From Bursaphelenchus xylophilus (taxonomy: Eukaryota > Nematoda > Chromadorea > Rhabditida > Aphelenchoididae), in NCBI GenBank assembly GCA_904066235.2, contig CAJFCV020000004.1, forward strand, positions 11,842,001 through 11,906,000: DNA of 64,000 nt, given 5' to 3'. A program made the position numbers and the translations under genes. This document shows, piece after piece, positions 1 to 11,982 of this stretch. The notes under the pieces were generated by a model. The model worked only from the letters and a program-made list of their open reading frames with translations, was not told where the DNA came from and did no database searches. The stretch's first letter is position 1, and each line of letters starts with the position of its first letter.

Positions 1-879
1 CCGAAGGCCCAAAACAACGTCCGCCGAAATTTGAAGTCTCCGCCGCGCCTCCGCGGTGCGCGTAAAATCGAAAACAAAAAAATGCATACCGTAAAATCGA
101 CGGAGGTGTAACGTAAACTTGATTTCAGCCATTGCAATGGCGTTTCTGCCACGTAATACGCTGTGATTTTTAAAAAAGGCCCTAATTTTCTCCGCCGAGA
201 AATGGGCCCTCCGCCGACGAAAAAAATTTTTTTTGAGATTCTAAAAACGCACGCTGTCAATTTTTAGAAGCAAAAAGAAATTCGTTGATAGCTGCAACGA
301 ACACAAAGATATAAGCAAATCATTTGTTCCAAATTTCTTGAAACACCCTGTACAATAATTGGTCAAGGCAATTAAGGAATGTTGGCGAGTTTTTAAAACT
401 GATAAAATACTTAGATATTACACATTCTATAATTTACAATACATTTGGGCATTCTTTTACTTTTTTTGTATTAAAAATTGTTGTTTATCTTCAAATTCAA
501 CCAAGCTTTTGAATCTGCTCAGCACGGCCCGGTAGACGCCTACGTCAACAAAAATTAAAATGAAATGTTTCCCATGTATAAATCTTGAATGCTACGCATA
601 GTTCATATTCTACAAGCTTAGCCTTTGTTCTATAGCCATGTTAATTTTCATGCTTCTAGCTTCAACGGCTAGTCGGTAATGAACTTTAGGAGAACAAGTG
701 CGTGCGCAGGAGATATCGGAATTATTCCAATTTCGTTGGGAAAAAGAAAACATCGGTCGGTAATTCTGTTGCCGACTGTCAAATTTGGGGTTTTTCAGGG
801 GGTTTTTCTTGGCGTGCTGATTCTATGGAATATTACATAAATTTTTTAGCGATTGAGGTGTGGTCTGGACAAGGTAGAA
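1..879. other. Intergenic, no gene seen
   Basis: AT-rich, with scattered CCGCCG words in the first 230 bases. No supported ORF or repeat copy. Confidence 0.6.
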
Positions 880-1129
880 TGGGGACCTGATCCAGTGGCA
901 ATAAACGTACCATTTTGCATTCAGGAAGCATCGAAAAATGTGGCAAAATACCTCCCTCTCCAAGTGAAAAAAATCAGATTTCAAAAGCGTGCCAGCTCTT
1001 TTTGTGAGGAAAAAGAGCGTGCCCTTCAAAACAAAATTTTTTTGACTTGGAGAGGGAACCACTTTGCCACATTTTTGATACTTCCCGGATGCAAAATGGT
1101 ACGTTTTTTGCCACTGGATCAGGTCCCCA
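880..1129. mobile_element. Foldback element of 250 bp
   Basis: The ends GGGGACCTGATCCAGTGGCA and their reverse complement begin at 881 and end at 1128. The arms pair, with scattered mismatches, over most of their length, for example TGTGGCAAAAT near 940 against ATTTTGCCACA-type sequence near 1070. ORFs on both strands here are palindrome shadows. No target duplication is clear. It is the only copy in the window. Confidence 0.8.
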
Positions 1130-1934
1130 CTGTAGGCCAAAAGTTTAGTGACAATCTGAGCGTCTCAAATTGAAAATGGAAGTGAAATTAACTCTTTGTA
1201 GCCTATCCAGGGATATCTGTAGATTCATGTCACTATTTGTCAGCAAAATTCCATCACATTATTTGTCAGCAAAATTGTAGAGGGCGCGGGGAATTTAGGC
1301 AAGATTTTTTTGCCTTTTTCGGGCTTCTAAACCTTGTTCTCTAACATAGTCTTCACTTTGTCGCATTTACCTGAAAGGCTTTCTCTAACACAACAAAACT
1401 ATAACTGATTTTTATGCGGCGCCATCGCAGCTTATCGTCATTTCCCCACTGTTTCGTCCCGCTTTCATCTGATAACCCCCGTTCATAATTTTTTCCGGCG
1501 AATACTGTAGTTGGCAATCTTGATAATCACTGTATTGCCCGATGCCGGTCGTATGACCGCAGGCGAAAAACTTATCAGTTTAAACGCTAACATTTCGATG
1601 GCCTTTTCTTTGATTCCGCTAAAAGTGCAACCTACTTTCCCCCCTCATAAATCTGCACTTCAGGAGTTGGGGAGAGTAGTGGTGCTGGCGGAAAACCGCT
1701 TCGGCTTGGAGGCTGTATAATCCGCGTCTTGATTGAATTTGGCAGGTAATCTTGGGGATTGTAGGGAGCATGTCGGAAAAAATAGCGTCGTATTCATAAG
1801 TTGGTCAAGACCGCGGTGCTCCGGACAGACGGTGATTGGGAGACACGGAGAATGCACTACCGCATCATTTTCGGTAAAAATAGAAACACTGTTGGAGGGC
1901 GAGTCGTAATCGCTTTCGTTTTTTTTTTACTTTA
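1130..1934. other. Intergenic, no gene seen
   Basis: Contains a local near-duplication of CATTATTTGTCAGCAAAATT-like sequence (about 1230-1277). Short ORFs lack any recognised domain. Confidence 0.55.
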
Positions 1935-2090
1935 AAGGGGAAGTACTATAAATGCGCTCAGACTTTGATGAGACTTGTGACAAATGTAGAATGATGTTTT
2001 CTACGACATATGAGAGACTGCCGCGTATTGCAGAAACGACCGGGATTTTTGGGATCAAAAGTTGGCAAAGATGGGGCACTGTTTTGGGCA
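1935..2090 (+). repeat. Family B element, left half
   Basis: AAGGGGAAGTACTATAAATG is followed by the family stretch CTCAGACTTTGATGAGACTT and GCAGAAACGACCGGGATTTT. The right half is missing. Confidence 0.7.
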
Positions 2091-2290
2091 CAAAATATTC
2101 AGGCCTCCTCACTTGCTGTTAACTTTTATTTGTACTCTGTTTTCTCTTGATGTGGCTTCCTTTATGTCCTCTGTTTACACATATATGCACAAAAGAACCC
2201 CAGGTTTGACTTATGGGCAAAAAATCTTATGGATTTTATTGCAAAAGAACCGGCCACTTAGCTGCCTGATCCATGGTAAATTTACAAAAA

Positions 2291-2513
2291 ATATACCTCA
2301 GTGCGACACTCAGATTTTCCTTAAATTTTGCAAACGCTTCGAGGATATACCACATATCAATATCTGAAAGTTTTCACTCATGCTTTGCAGGCGCCACGAA
2401 GATAATCAACGATCTTTGCGGAGTGCGAGAGAAAGGGTTATAGAGAAAAATACTATTTGGGCCAAGTTTCATCAAAATCTGAGGGTCTGACTTGAAGTAC
2501 TGTACTTTCCCTG
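2291..2513 (-). repeat. Family B element, internally deleted
   Basis: Both ends are recognisable (GTGCGACACTCAGATTTTCC and GACTTGAAGTACTG), but the middle, including the CTACGGTAG segment, is gone. Confidence 0.75.
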
Positions 2514-3036
2514 ATGCTGCCCACTAACGTTTCGGCGCGCTAAACCTCTTCGGAGATTTCCTAATTTATCCTCATCCTCCTCTCCCCCCATTACTCATTT
2601 CCTCATGTCAGAGCGCATTAACTTGCAATAAACAATCTCAATTTTCATTGAACGTTATCAGAAGGCAATCTCAAAAGATTATTAGCGAAAAAACTGGCTC
2701 TTTCTCGTGTAATGTCGCTCCTCGCTTCACGTGATTCGTCTTGGGGATTAGCGGAAAGGGTTTTCGAAAAAATCCCACCCGTAATGCGACAAAACAATTT
2801 GTACTTGAAGGCGTGACATTGTTACAGCTAGTTTTTTCGGGGTGTAACATTTGAACAGGCCGTTTTTTATGTTTAATAGGACGCCGAGGGTAAAAGAGCA
2901 AGTCCACATTGGACTTGGCGTCTTCGAAAAGGATTTGGGCGAGAAGAAAAGAGTAATTGAGCAAGGCAGTTAATTAAAATAACAATGTAAATTCAGCGCC
3001 AAACTTCACAATCTTTAATTTTACGGCGTTGTATTT

Positions 3037-3499
3037 ACAAGGGAAGTACTCCAAGTGCCATGTTGAGATTTTGATGAGACTTGGCATAAATTTAGGTTAA
3101 TTTTTTTAAATATATGTACGATACTCCGAGCTTACACTTTGTCGAAACGACTGAGGTTTTTAGACCAACGGTCGACAAAAACGTGACATTTTTTTGTCAC
3201 GTTTTTATCGATATTTTTAACATAAAAATTTTTATGATGATTTCTAACGTAGAGGGTAATAATTACACACAAAACTCTTTTTTCCGCACGCAACTGGCAA
3301 AGATATGGCCAAAAAGTGTTTTCTGTCTGACCGCTCTCCGCGTTTCGCCTAGTCTCTCAGCGGCAAAGATCGTTGAATATCTCGGCTGCGGCTGCAAAAT
3401 GGGAGCTAAAACTTTCAAAGATTGATATATGGTATATGCTCGAACCGTGCGTAAAATTTAAAGAAAATCTAAGCGTCGTACTATAGGTACTTCTCTTGT
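3037..3499 (+). mobile_element. Family B inverted-repeat element, full length
   Basis: ACAAGGGAAGTACTCCAAGT at the left pairs with the TACTTCTCTTGT right end. The interior has the family landmarks TTTTTCCGCACGCAACTGGC and CTGACCGCTCTCCGCGTTTC. Confidence 0.88.
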
Positions 3500-3508
3500 G
3501 AAGTAAAT

Positions 3509-3609
3509 GTAATAGCCAAGTATAGCCAAAAAATGTTTTTTTTTTCCTCTGACCGCTCATCGCGTCTTGTGTGATTTCTCAGCGATATTTCTCTGTGGCA
3601 AAGATCCTT
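3509..3609 (+). repeat. Family B fragment
   Basis: GCCAAAAAATGTTTTT, TCTGACCGCTCATCGCG and GGCAAAGATCCTT match the right half of the family directly after a full copy. Confidence 0.65.
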
Positions 3610-3908
3610 ATTTGGACATGATAATAACGAAACAGGCTTTACTCCAAAAAGGTCGTGCCTTCCGTGTTCTTTGATCTCTAAGCCCATCCCGTCCAAGAGT
3701 CCTTTTATTTTGACCACTAAAATAGGCCGCAAATCTTCCAGAATCGCGGTTTATGGGGCTCAAAATACCCAAGAATAGGCGGATTATCTCATCTTATCCA
3801 GATTTTTAAGACCTACAATGGCGTTTGGTTGGGTAATCGAACTCGGGGTTGTTGTCTAACTTTTCTCTTGTTGTCTAACTTGTAAGACTAATCAGTAAGT
3901 GAAAGGAT

Positions 3909-4266
3909 TTGTTTTAAATTTTGCACATACGTCGAGTATGTGTCGCATATCAATGTCTAAAAATTTTAGCTAGCGCTTTGCAGCCGCAGCCGAGATACGG
4001 AACGATCTTTGTGGCCGAGAGAGTACGGGAAATGCGGAAAGCGGTCACAGAGAAAACGCTTTTTGGCTATGTCATTGTAAAGTTTGCGGGGAAAAAATCG
4101 ATTTTTATGGAGGCGCTGTACTCTACCGAAGAAATGAGTATGAAATTTGGGATTTTTGCCAGGACATTATTGAATTTTTGATGATTTTTTACAAGATCTT
4201 ATAACTTTTACCTTTTGTTTTTTTCAGCCCGAAATCTCTGCCGTTTCTGCAAACCGCGGTCCAATT
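3909..4266 (-). repeat. Family B element, partial
   Basis: It carries AAATTTTGCACATACGTCGA, GCGCTTTGCAGCCGCAGCCG, GAGAGAGTACGGGAAATGCG and ACTCTACCGAAG, then a detached piece at 4215-4262 (AAATCTCTGCCGTTTCTGCA). The outer ends are missing. ORFs inside are repeat sequence. Confidence 0.75.
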
Positions 4267-4720
4267 TTGTCGTTGATTCGCTCCAAGTTGTGTCCCTTGC
4301 CCTTTTCGGACCGCATGACCGGCCCGCTTTCCCACGGATCATTTGTTTTGTAAATTCGAGTTCTTCGACCTTCCAAGTCCAACTTTCACAAAATCACCAA
4401 AATTTCGAATGATGTCACCCGATTCTGCAGTCTGTTTTTGTGCATCACGTTGCTCCGATAGCACAATGATGATCTCTTCGCTTACGTGTATTTGTCTTCT
4501 GCCTTTGAATTTTAGTCAAACTTTATTTTTAGGAGCGCCCCAAGGCCTTTGCGTTTTTATTGTTTCAATGCAATTTGATTGGAATGCAAAGATGAATTCG
4601 ACGTTTTGTGAGCACTGGTATGTGTAGTTTTGGAGGAATTCTTGAGGAGGGAGATTTAATGTGCTTCAGGGAACATCAATCTATGGTTATAGCTATTTTC
4701 TGACTGAGATTCAATCAATG

Positions 4721-4947
4721 TGGCGTTTCGCCACAAGTAGAATTTTGGGGAAAATCTTTAACTGTTTTTTCTAGGCTAGCCAGGACAAAACCTTTCTTTC
4801 TGGTCAGAAAATAGCGTTCTAAGTTTTGCTTCATTTACGAGACCAATTTTGTCTCCCAAAATATTTTTCCGGTTAAATTTTGATGTCTAAAATCTTGTAC
4901 TCAATCGATAGTGTGTGGACGAAAAGTCTAAACAGTTCAGGAAATGC
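4721..4947 (+). repeat. Repeat C, copy 1
   Basis: It aligns with 20045-20262 through TGGCGTTTCGCCACAA, GACCAATTTTGTC, TTTTGATGTCTAAA, ATCGATA and TCAGGAAATGC, in the same order and orientation. Confidence 0.75.
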
Positions 4948-5917
4948 CCTCGAGTGACGGGCATTTTAAATAAAGCCAAAAAACAGGGTGGATTACTAAA
5001 AACTGTCTACCTTATTGCAAGTATTTCCCCGCCAATATGCGTTGACGTAGACGCATTATTCTCGGCGGAGAAGAAAATGGGGTGTGTCAGCTTCAATTTG
5101 ATATATATAGATTCCATAGAAATTGGTGAACTATTGGCAGAGAAATTCCTGAAATAAGGTGAATTTCGAGTTGCCCAACCTGTGGAGTAAATCGAGGGTT
5201 TTTTTTTCAAAAACAAAAAATGGAAAAAAAAATTTTAGGGCTAATTTTATAACTGAAGATTTGCTGAAAAGCATGGCGAAAAAATCGCAGCTCGGCCGCA
5301 GGCTGTTCAAGCAATTGGGGAAACATTTAAAACCGAAAAAAACTATTGAAAAATTACAGTAACCCATTTATATAGAAGTTTTTTTAATTTCCAAGATTCT
5401 TTTTTTATAATTTTTTTTTATTTTTGACACTTTCCCCGAACTCTCCTTCCCTCTCCCATTCAAATTCCCATAAAAAATCGCGGGTAACGCTCTCTCTCTC
5501 TCCTCGAGCGATTCATCAGATGTTTCACAAGAGAACTTCTCGGTCAAGGGTTCGAAAACGAGGGAAATGACCTTTTTTTACGATATCCGACAAACCCGAG
5601 AGCAGCCAAGACGTCGAGCGATCCGCGAATCGCAGCGGCGTTAGACTACAAAAGGGCGTGACGTCGGGGAAGCGGGGGAGGCAATTCATGTGCTCAAATA
5701 GTTGAGTCATGTGTACTAGTTGATGTTTAACGACCACTCGCGGTTGCTAACGCTGCTTTTCATGGCGTGTCAGAGAGGAGAGCTCGGGTTTGTAGGCTGA
5801 GAATGGAGCTGGAGAGGATCTAAAGGATAGCGCCATAAAAAATACAGTCAAACGTAAAAAGTTAATTTCTCAAAGGGCTATCAATGGATTTTGATGAAAT
5901 TTGGGCCAGGTTGAGGT
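4948..5917. other. Intergenic, no gene seen
   Basis: Poly-T and CT-rich tracts near 5400-5510. Nothing coding is supported. Confidence 0.55.
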
Positions 5918-6112
5918 TGCAGTGAATGATCAAAGGTGGATAAGTAGAGGATAGTAGACACAAGATTAGGAATATGATCTATTGACACCACCGCACACAA
6001 AGAAAAGAGAAATGAGATTAATCCTCTAATTGGTGACGAGACATAGCCTTTATATGACTTGGTTTATGCTAATTTCTGTGGGAATTGTGGAGGCTTTTGA
6101 GGCTCCACAACA
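5918..6112 (-). repeat. Solo LTR of the same BEL/Pao family
   Basis: The sequence aligns to the reverse complement of the 188 bp LTR at 45255-45442, including the stretch reading AATTGTGGAGGCTTTTGAGG on the plus strand. It is diverged, with small gaps. GAGGT flanks it on both sides (5913-5917 and 6113-6117), a perfect 5 bp target duplication. It is most likely the product of LTR-LTR recombination of a full element. Confidence 0.85.
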
Positions 6113-6372
6113 GAGGTTATGATATCCCGACAAAGGCGGTAAATTTTCAACGCAAAGTAGACTAGTCTTGTCGAGATTTTACAAGCTGAAAATTGCAACT
6201 ACCCGGGACTTTTAAGACAACTTTTTGACAGAAGCAAGCATTCGAATGAGGATTTCCTCACAGTAATGAGTAAATACGCTAATTTACATGCATATATGCT
6301 ATTACTATATCTTCCATTTACATTCTCCAGAACGTGGCAGAAAGAACTTTGTTCAAAAAACAAAGTCAATGC

Positions 6373-6398
6373 CTCATTATTTTCCCGACAAACTGATA
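6373..6398. repeat. Family A MITE, terminal fragment
   Basis: Only the end sequence CATTATTTTCCCGACAAACTGATA remains. Confidence 0.65.
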
Positions 6399-6752
6399 TT
6401 TACAAGATTTCACGCTGCCGGATACAGCAAAATTTCGAATACTCTTTAATCTTTGAAGCTTACAATCGTATTTTCCGCCAACAAAACGCCGACCAATTAG
6501 AAAAAGTGCATACGATAAAAAAATAAGCGAAAAAACAGACGAATTCTTAAGTACCTTGTTTTTTCTCCTACTGTCTACCTTTTGCAGTTTGGCACGTAGA
6601 GAAGTGCGGTTTACGGACACGATGAAGTGTTACAGCGTGGAAAGGCGGGCCAATGGAGGGATATTCTCTGTATTCTCGTCTTATTATCATATTTTGAAGA
6701 TTTCAGGCGAGACGCCCTTGAGACAAAGCTCTATTAGCAAGAGCTTTATCTC

Positions 6753-7109
6753 AAGGGCGAGATTTTGCATACCCATTGGGGATATGCCACGTATCAATAT
6801 CAAAAAACTTTATATCGCGATTTGAAGGCACAGCCGAGATATTCAAGTTCTCTGCGGCTCGGAGAACACACTAAACAGGGAGAGCGGTCAGAGATAAAAA
6901 CACTTTTTGGCCGTATCTTTGCCAGTTTCGTACGGAAAAAGATGATTTCCCGTGGAAAGGTTACTTTCTACGGTAGAAATAGGTTCAAAAATTTTTATGC
7001 CAAAATTGACCAAAAGGTGTCACATTTTTGCCAACTTTATCTCCGTCCTCTCAAAATCTCCGTCGTCTCTGTAAAACGCAAGCTGTAAATCACGCATTTA
7101 TCTTACGAA
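6753..7109 (-). repeat. Family B element, partial
   Basis: From GAGATTTTGCATACCCATTG through TTTCTACGGTAGAAATAGG to TCTCCGTCGTCTCTGTAAAA. Both termini are lost, and the next copy abuts it in the same orientation. Confidence 0.8.
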
Positions 7110-7114
7110 ATCTT

Positions 7115-7576
7115 ACAAGGGAAGTACCCCAAGTCGGCGCTCAGATTTTCTTTAAATTTTGCACACATGTCGGGCACGAACCAAGTATCAATTCCTGAAA
7201 GTTTTAGCTCGCGCTTTACAGGCGCAGCCGAGATATTCAACAATCTTTGCCGCCGAGAGAGCACGCTAAACGCGGAGAGCGGTCAGAGAGAAAAGCACTT
7301 TTTGATCATAACTTTGCTTTTTTCGTTCGCAAAAAGTTGATTTTTTTTTGAAAAGAGATTACCCTCTATGGTAGAAATAGGCATGAAACTTTTTGTGCCG
7401 AAATTTAAAAAAAAAGTTTGCAAAAAGTCTCAAATTTTCGCCGACTTTCGATCGAAAAATCTCGGTTGTTTCTGCAAAGCGCGGGCTTGAATTTTTGCAT
7501 ATATTTAGAAAAAATTTTTCTAAATTTCTGCCAAGTTTCATCAAAATCAGCGTCGCACTTGAATCACTTCCTTTGT
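7115..7576 (-). mobile_element. Family B element, full length
   Basis: ACAAGGGAAGTACCCCAAGT at the left; GCGTCGCACTTGAATCACTT then CCTTTGT at the right. The interior is complete, so the ORFs on both strands here are repeat sequence. Confidence 0.88.
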
Positions 7577-8260
7577 CAATCCCACCTTGGCTCACTGCCA
7601 TCGACAACAAGACGTCACACATTTCTCGGTGACTTGACTACTCCGAAAATTGATTCTCCAAATTACTCTGCATTTGCCAAGTCTGGTTGGCATGAAAAAA
7701 CTTGCGACTTAAAGACCTTGTTTACGACTGGCCACACTGTTTTTGAAATACTTCATTAGGCCATATGCGCCGACTTCCTGAGCGGCTACAGTGCCGCATC
7801 CTCGGGGGTTTTTCTTTAATATTTTGCAGAGTCTACTGTATAGAGCGCTAAAAATAGGTTAGTTAGGACATTAAAAACTGTATGAATCTGTTTTTAAAAA
7901 AATGATCATTCTCTTTTCCCGGAAAAACAATGGATGCTATGGGGGAATGCGATTATAATGTCTGTTGTTTGGCGTGTAATTGTATTCAAATTTCAGAACA
8001 AAAGTGTGTAAAAAATTGTTTTCCGTCTGTGAGCGCATAGATGGGCTATAAGCTCGTTCTCTTTATAGGGCAAATATGCAAATCACGGGGGGTTTACGTG
8101 GGTCGATTTGGTGGTATGTGCGGTTTCTCGGTTTTTAAGAGTTTAATGCCGTAGTTTGTAACATGATCTGGGTATATTAGGGGTAGAAGGTGACGTTTTC
8201 TTTTTATTGCTTTTTTATTTAATTTTTGGGATGATGGGGGTATATGATCATAGTTTACTA

Positions 8261-8711
8261 ACAAGGAAAGTACGCCAAGTGCGACGCTCAGATTTGGATG
8301 AAACTTGGCACAAATTTAGAATAATTTTTTCTAAGATATATGCGAGAATCCTAGCTCGCGCTTTGCAGAAACAACCGAGATTTTTAGATCGAAAGTCGGC
8401 CAAAATTTAGGACTTTTTGCCGAATTTCGGCGCGAAAAGTTTTATGCCTATTTCAACCGTAAAGGATAATGTTTCTACAAAAAATCAAATTTTTCCGCAC
8501 GAAATTGCCAAAGTTATGGCCAAAAAGCGCTTTTCTCTCTGACCGCTCTCCACGTTTAGCGTGCTCTCTTGGCAGCAAAAATCGTTCGATATCTCGGCGG
8601 CGTCCGCAAAGCTTGAGCTTAAACTTTCAGGAATTGATATTTAGTCCATACCCGACGTGTGTGCAAAATTTTAAGAAAATCTGAGCGTCGCACTTGGAGT
8701 ACTTCCCCTGT
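8261..8711 (+). mobile_element. Family B element, full length (reference copy)
   Basis: 451 bp with terminal inverted repeats of about 35 bp: ACAAGGAAAGTACGCCAAGT and its complement ACTTGGAGTACTTCCCCTGT. No coding capacity. No clear target duplication; TA and AAG flanks are uninformative. Confidence 0.9.
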
Positions 8712-9005
8712 AAGATTTTCGAAGAAAATCCAATTATTTTTTAAAACTTTTTTTGTATATATCCTGCGTAGGACACTCAACAATTCATGAATCCCGAACT
8801 TGACCTTTTATTGTAGTTAAAACAAATCATTATGACCCCTCAGGACAAGAGCTCAAACCCCAGACAAAAAATGCTTCCAAATATTTGCTTTTCTCACTTG
8901 CGAAACAGTTTTTGAACCCTTAATAATGTCTGGCGAAAGCGCTCAAGAAGACCGGCTACTTATAGATTTGCGGTCAAAGATTGTCTGGGGGTTTTTTTAG
9001 ACTAA

Positions 9006-9142
9006 TCAGTCTGTCGGGGAAATAATAAACACTCTCAAAAATCGCATCGCCGCCGAATAAATGAATTGTGAAAAATCGGCTTGCTTTTCAATTCACCGAC
9101 ACGACCAGTAATAATAGCCTCATTATTTTCCCGGCAAACTGA
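9006..9142 (+). mobile_element. Family A MITE
   Basis: The left end TCAGTCTGTCGGGGAAATAA pairs with the right end CATTATTTTCCCGGCAAACT. The internal order (ATCGCATCGCCG then AAATGAATTGTG) defines the plus orientation. The copy is shortened and diverged, and its right end has been duplicated. Confidence 0.85.
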
Positions 9143-9187
9143 GACACATGTCTCTAAGTTGCAAACTGAGACACATGTCTCTAAGTT
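9134..9187. repeat. Tandem duplication, 2 x 27 bp
   Basis: Two exact copies start GCAAACTGAGACACATGTCT. The first base falls inside the right end of the adjacent family A element. Confidence 0.9.
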
Positions 9188-9672
9188 GCACTGCAAACAA
9201 TGCGGAAAAATTTTTTTAGGATTTGACATTTCTGGAAACATGAATAAACCCTTTACATTATTCCTGATAGTTTGCGGAAGAGCGGGCTGCTCGAGCGATT
9301 GTTTCCCGGACTTGCGGCAACATGGAAAAACGGATTACTTTTGGAGCTTTACAGATTATTATGCGGGTTTCCTCGTTTAATAAAGCCGTAAACAATGGTA
9401 GACAGCTTTGCACTAATCGGACGGTTGCTTTTCAAATTGGTGGATTAGTTTGATATTGTTGATGTTGGAGTCGTAGTCAGGTCGTCAGCTTCAATTGTTT
9501 CATTTTTGGGTTGAATTTGTTGAATTTTAGTCAAGACTTACAATCAGTTGGTATTGGGTTGAAATTTGGAGCGTTGAGAAGCTTTGGTAGTTTCTCAATG
9601 ACTCTAATTTTTTTCTTAATTTAATCATGTCGTCCTTAAATTTTATCATATTTTCTAACCAAGAGGATGTTT

Positions 9673-10112
9673 GAAGTGCGACACTCAGAATTTTTTTTTT
9701 TTTTTTTTTTAAAAATTTTTCAATTTCGGGCATTGGCCACATCAATTTTCCAAAGTTTTAGCCGGCATTTTGTAAGCACATCCCGGAAATTGAAAGATCT
9801 TTGCGGACAAGAGATTTTGCGAAACGTGGAGAGTAATCAGAGATAAAAACACTCTTTTGCTGTATCTTTGCCAGTTTCGCAAATAAAGAATTGATTTTAT
9901 GTGGTAAAACTTTGCTCTACGGTAGAGAAAGGTACGAAAATTTTCAAGTTGACCAAAAAAATGTCATATTTTTGCCAACTTTCGACCTAAAAATCTCCGT
10001 CACTTCTGCAAATCGTGAGCTGGAAATCTCGAATATGCCTTGAAGAGGCTTAATCTAAATTTTTGCCAAGTTTCATCAAAATATGAGCTTTGAAATTGGA
10101 GTACTTCCCTGT
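9673..10112 (-). mobile_element. Family B element
   Basis: The left terminus is cut to GAAGTGCGACACTCAG and followed by a 21-base T run. The interior and right end (GGAGTACTTCCCTGT) are present. Confidence 0.85.
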
Positions 10113-11182
10113 TAGTTTACTCATCCTGATCTGTTAGTTTACTTGATCGTTTTTTATTGCTATTTATAGCCCTATCTCGGGAAGTTTACCATATTAGAGC
10201 ACAAAAACATAAATAATAAGGTTTTGCCTATGATGCTGTTTCGTCGCGAGATTTGAAGGAATCTGGGTTGCGTTTTGTGGGGATATGTCATGTTTTGTGC
10301 CCATGCACTCTCCAAATTCAAAGCTTTTTTTTTTTGATTTTTTTGATTAATCCTTCAAATTCAAATTTTTTCTCGCTTCATAATCCTCCCCGCCCTTCTG
10401 GTTCATGCTTCGAAACCTCTCTCCGTGTGCGTCGAAACTTCGTTTTTCGTCGTCATCCCCCATCGCCCCGCACTTCCTCATCGGGCCGGCCGACATCTGA
10501 CTCCGCCGACCCCGCGTGTTTGCACAATGTTGCCAAAAATACGGCGGGCGGCGGATCATGTCGCGGGCAATTATTTTGTAATTGTGCGGACTGGGAAAAC
10601 GGATACGGTCGGGCCCGAATTCGAGGCCAAATTGTTTGCGCACACGGCACTTAATCAGGCCCCCGACGACCGACCGACCGACCGACGGGCTTCGTGTTCC
10701 GCCTGTTGACACAGGCCCAATTGACATCATTTGGCGGCGGGAAGATGGGGCTGCAAACTTGTTCAAACTGTCATAATCCCGCGTGAGTTGGAGTGGTTTT
10801 CGGGAAGTGCGCGGGTCGCGGATCGGGCCGCAGGGCACGAGCGAGCGCCAAAAATCATGCTTCCCGTTCGCCAAGTGGTGTTGTAAGCGGGCTAACAGGT
10901 CAACACCGGGGGCTTGTTTACGCTTGCCGGGGCTTGGAATTTTTGTTGATTTGGGTTCGAAGGGGTTAGTCATATGGTTGACGATCAAGTTTGTTATGAA
11001 AGGGGAAGGTGAAAAATAAGTCGGTCAGGTGAGAAAGTGACGTCTTCGCGGAAGACGACCTGCGGTATCAAGGCTTGATTTCAAACGAATTTTTTTGAAG
11101 AAGAAGTTGAATAACGAAAAAATCCAGAAGAATTAAGAATTCTTGTCAAAAAAGTCCTAGAATAAAAATTTTTTAGGCCATT
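10113..11182. other. GC-rich intergenic block
   Basis: Dense in CG and CCG words. The 213-codon minus-strand ORF at 10347-10988 has overlapping ORFs in other frames and no domain I recognise. Confidence 0.55.
10663..10685. repeat. (CGAC)n tetranucleotide repeat
   Basis: Five to six CGAC units in GC-rich DNA. Confidence 0.85.
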
Positions 11183-11340
11183 TATCAGTCTGTCGGAAAA
11201 ATAATGAGCACTTTGTCGCATCAAAAATCACAGCATCGCCGAGAAAATGGACTGTATCGCGACAAAATCAAATTGCTTTTCCTTCAGCGACATGATCGGC
11301 ACAGCGACATTTTGCTCATTATTTTCCCGACAGACTGATA
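11183..11340 (+). mobile_element. Family A MITE, near full length
   Basis: 158 bp, TATCAGTC...GACTGATA, with a complete interior including GCTTTTCCTTCAGCGACATG. It is a good reference copy. Confidence 0.92.
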
Positions 11341-11982
11341 TATTGAAGATTTTGAGGTCATAGAAGTTTTTATGATCCATTGGCTAGATACTGCGTTGTT
11401 TTACGTGCTGAACCGCATTTTATTCGCCGTTATGAACATTTCATAGCCGTTCAAGCCTCGCTTAGCATTCCAGGCCTCCTCAGCCAACTCCAAAGCTCTG
11501 AATTTAGACACTTTATCCAATCTGGGACACTTCAATAGAGTTCAAAATCATGACCTCAGGTGTTTAATCGCTCGCGGACTTATCGAAAAAATTGTAGTTT
11601 GCTGCCTCGCCGCCAGTTACAGCGGCGGTTTTCGAAACGCGGCGGCGTTACAAGAACTCCCCGCTCAAGTTTTTTTTCTCCGCGTCGACCATCCTACAAT
11701 ATTTTTTCGGATTCAAGTGCGATTCGATTTGGTTGATCCTATTTACATACATCCTTTTCGGACGGTCTTGAACTCAATGAACTCTTATTGTTTCAAACCC
11801 GAAAACGCGAATTGAGTGCTTGTTTGTGCAGGTGCCAAAAAACGGCTGAACGCGAAACGTTCGGAAAAACAGTTTTGTCTCGGCCGGCCAGGAAGGCGGA
11901 TTGTGATATTGGGGGTATTTGAACAGGGAGGGCGGCGAGATCTCAGGCTAATCGGGAAGTTAAATATTTTCAATCTGGCCTG

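Noticed and set aside
10347..10988. 213-codon minus-strand ORF
   Set aside because: GC-rich DNA with overlapping ORFs in several frames, no domain and no splice context.
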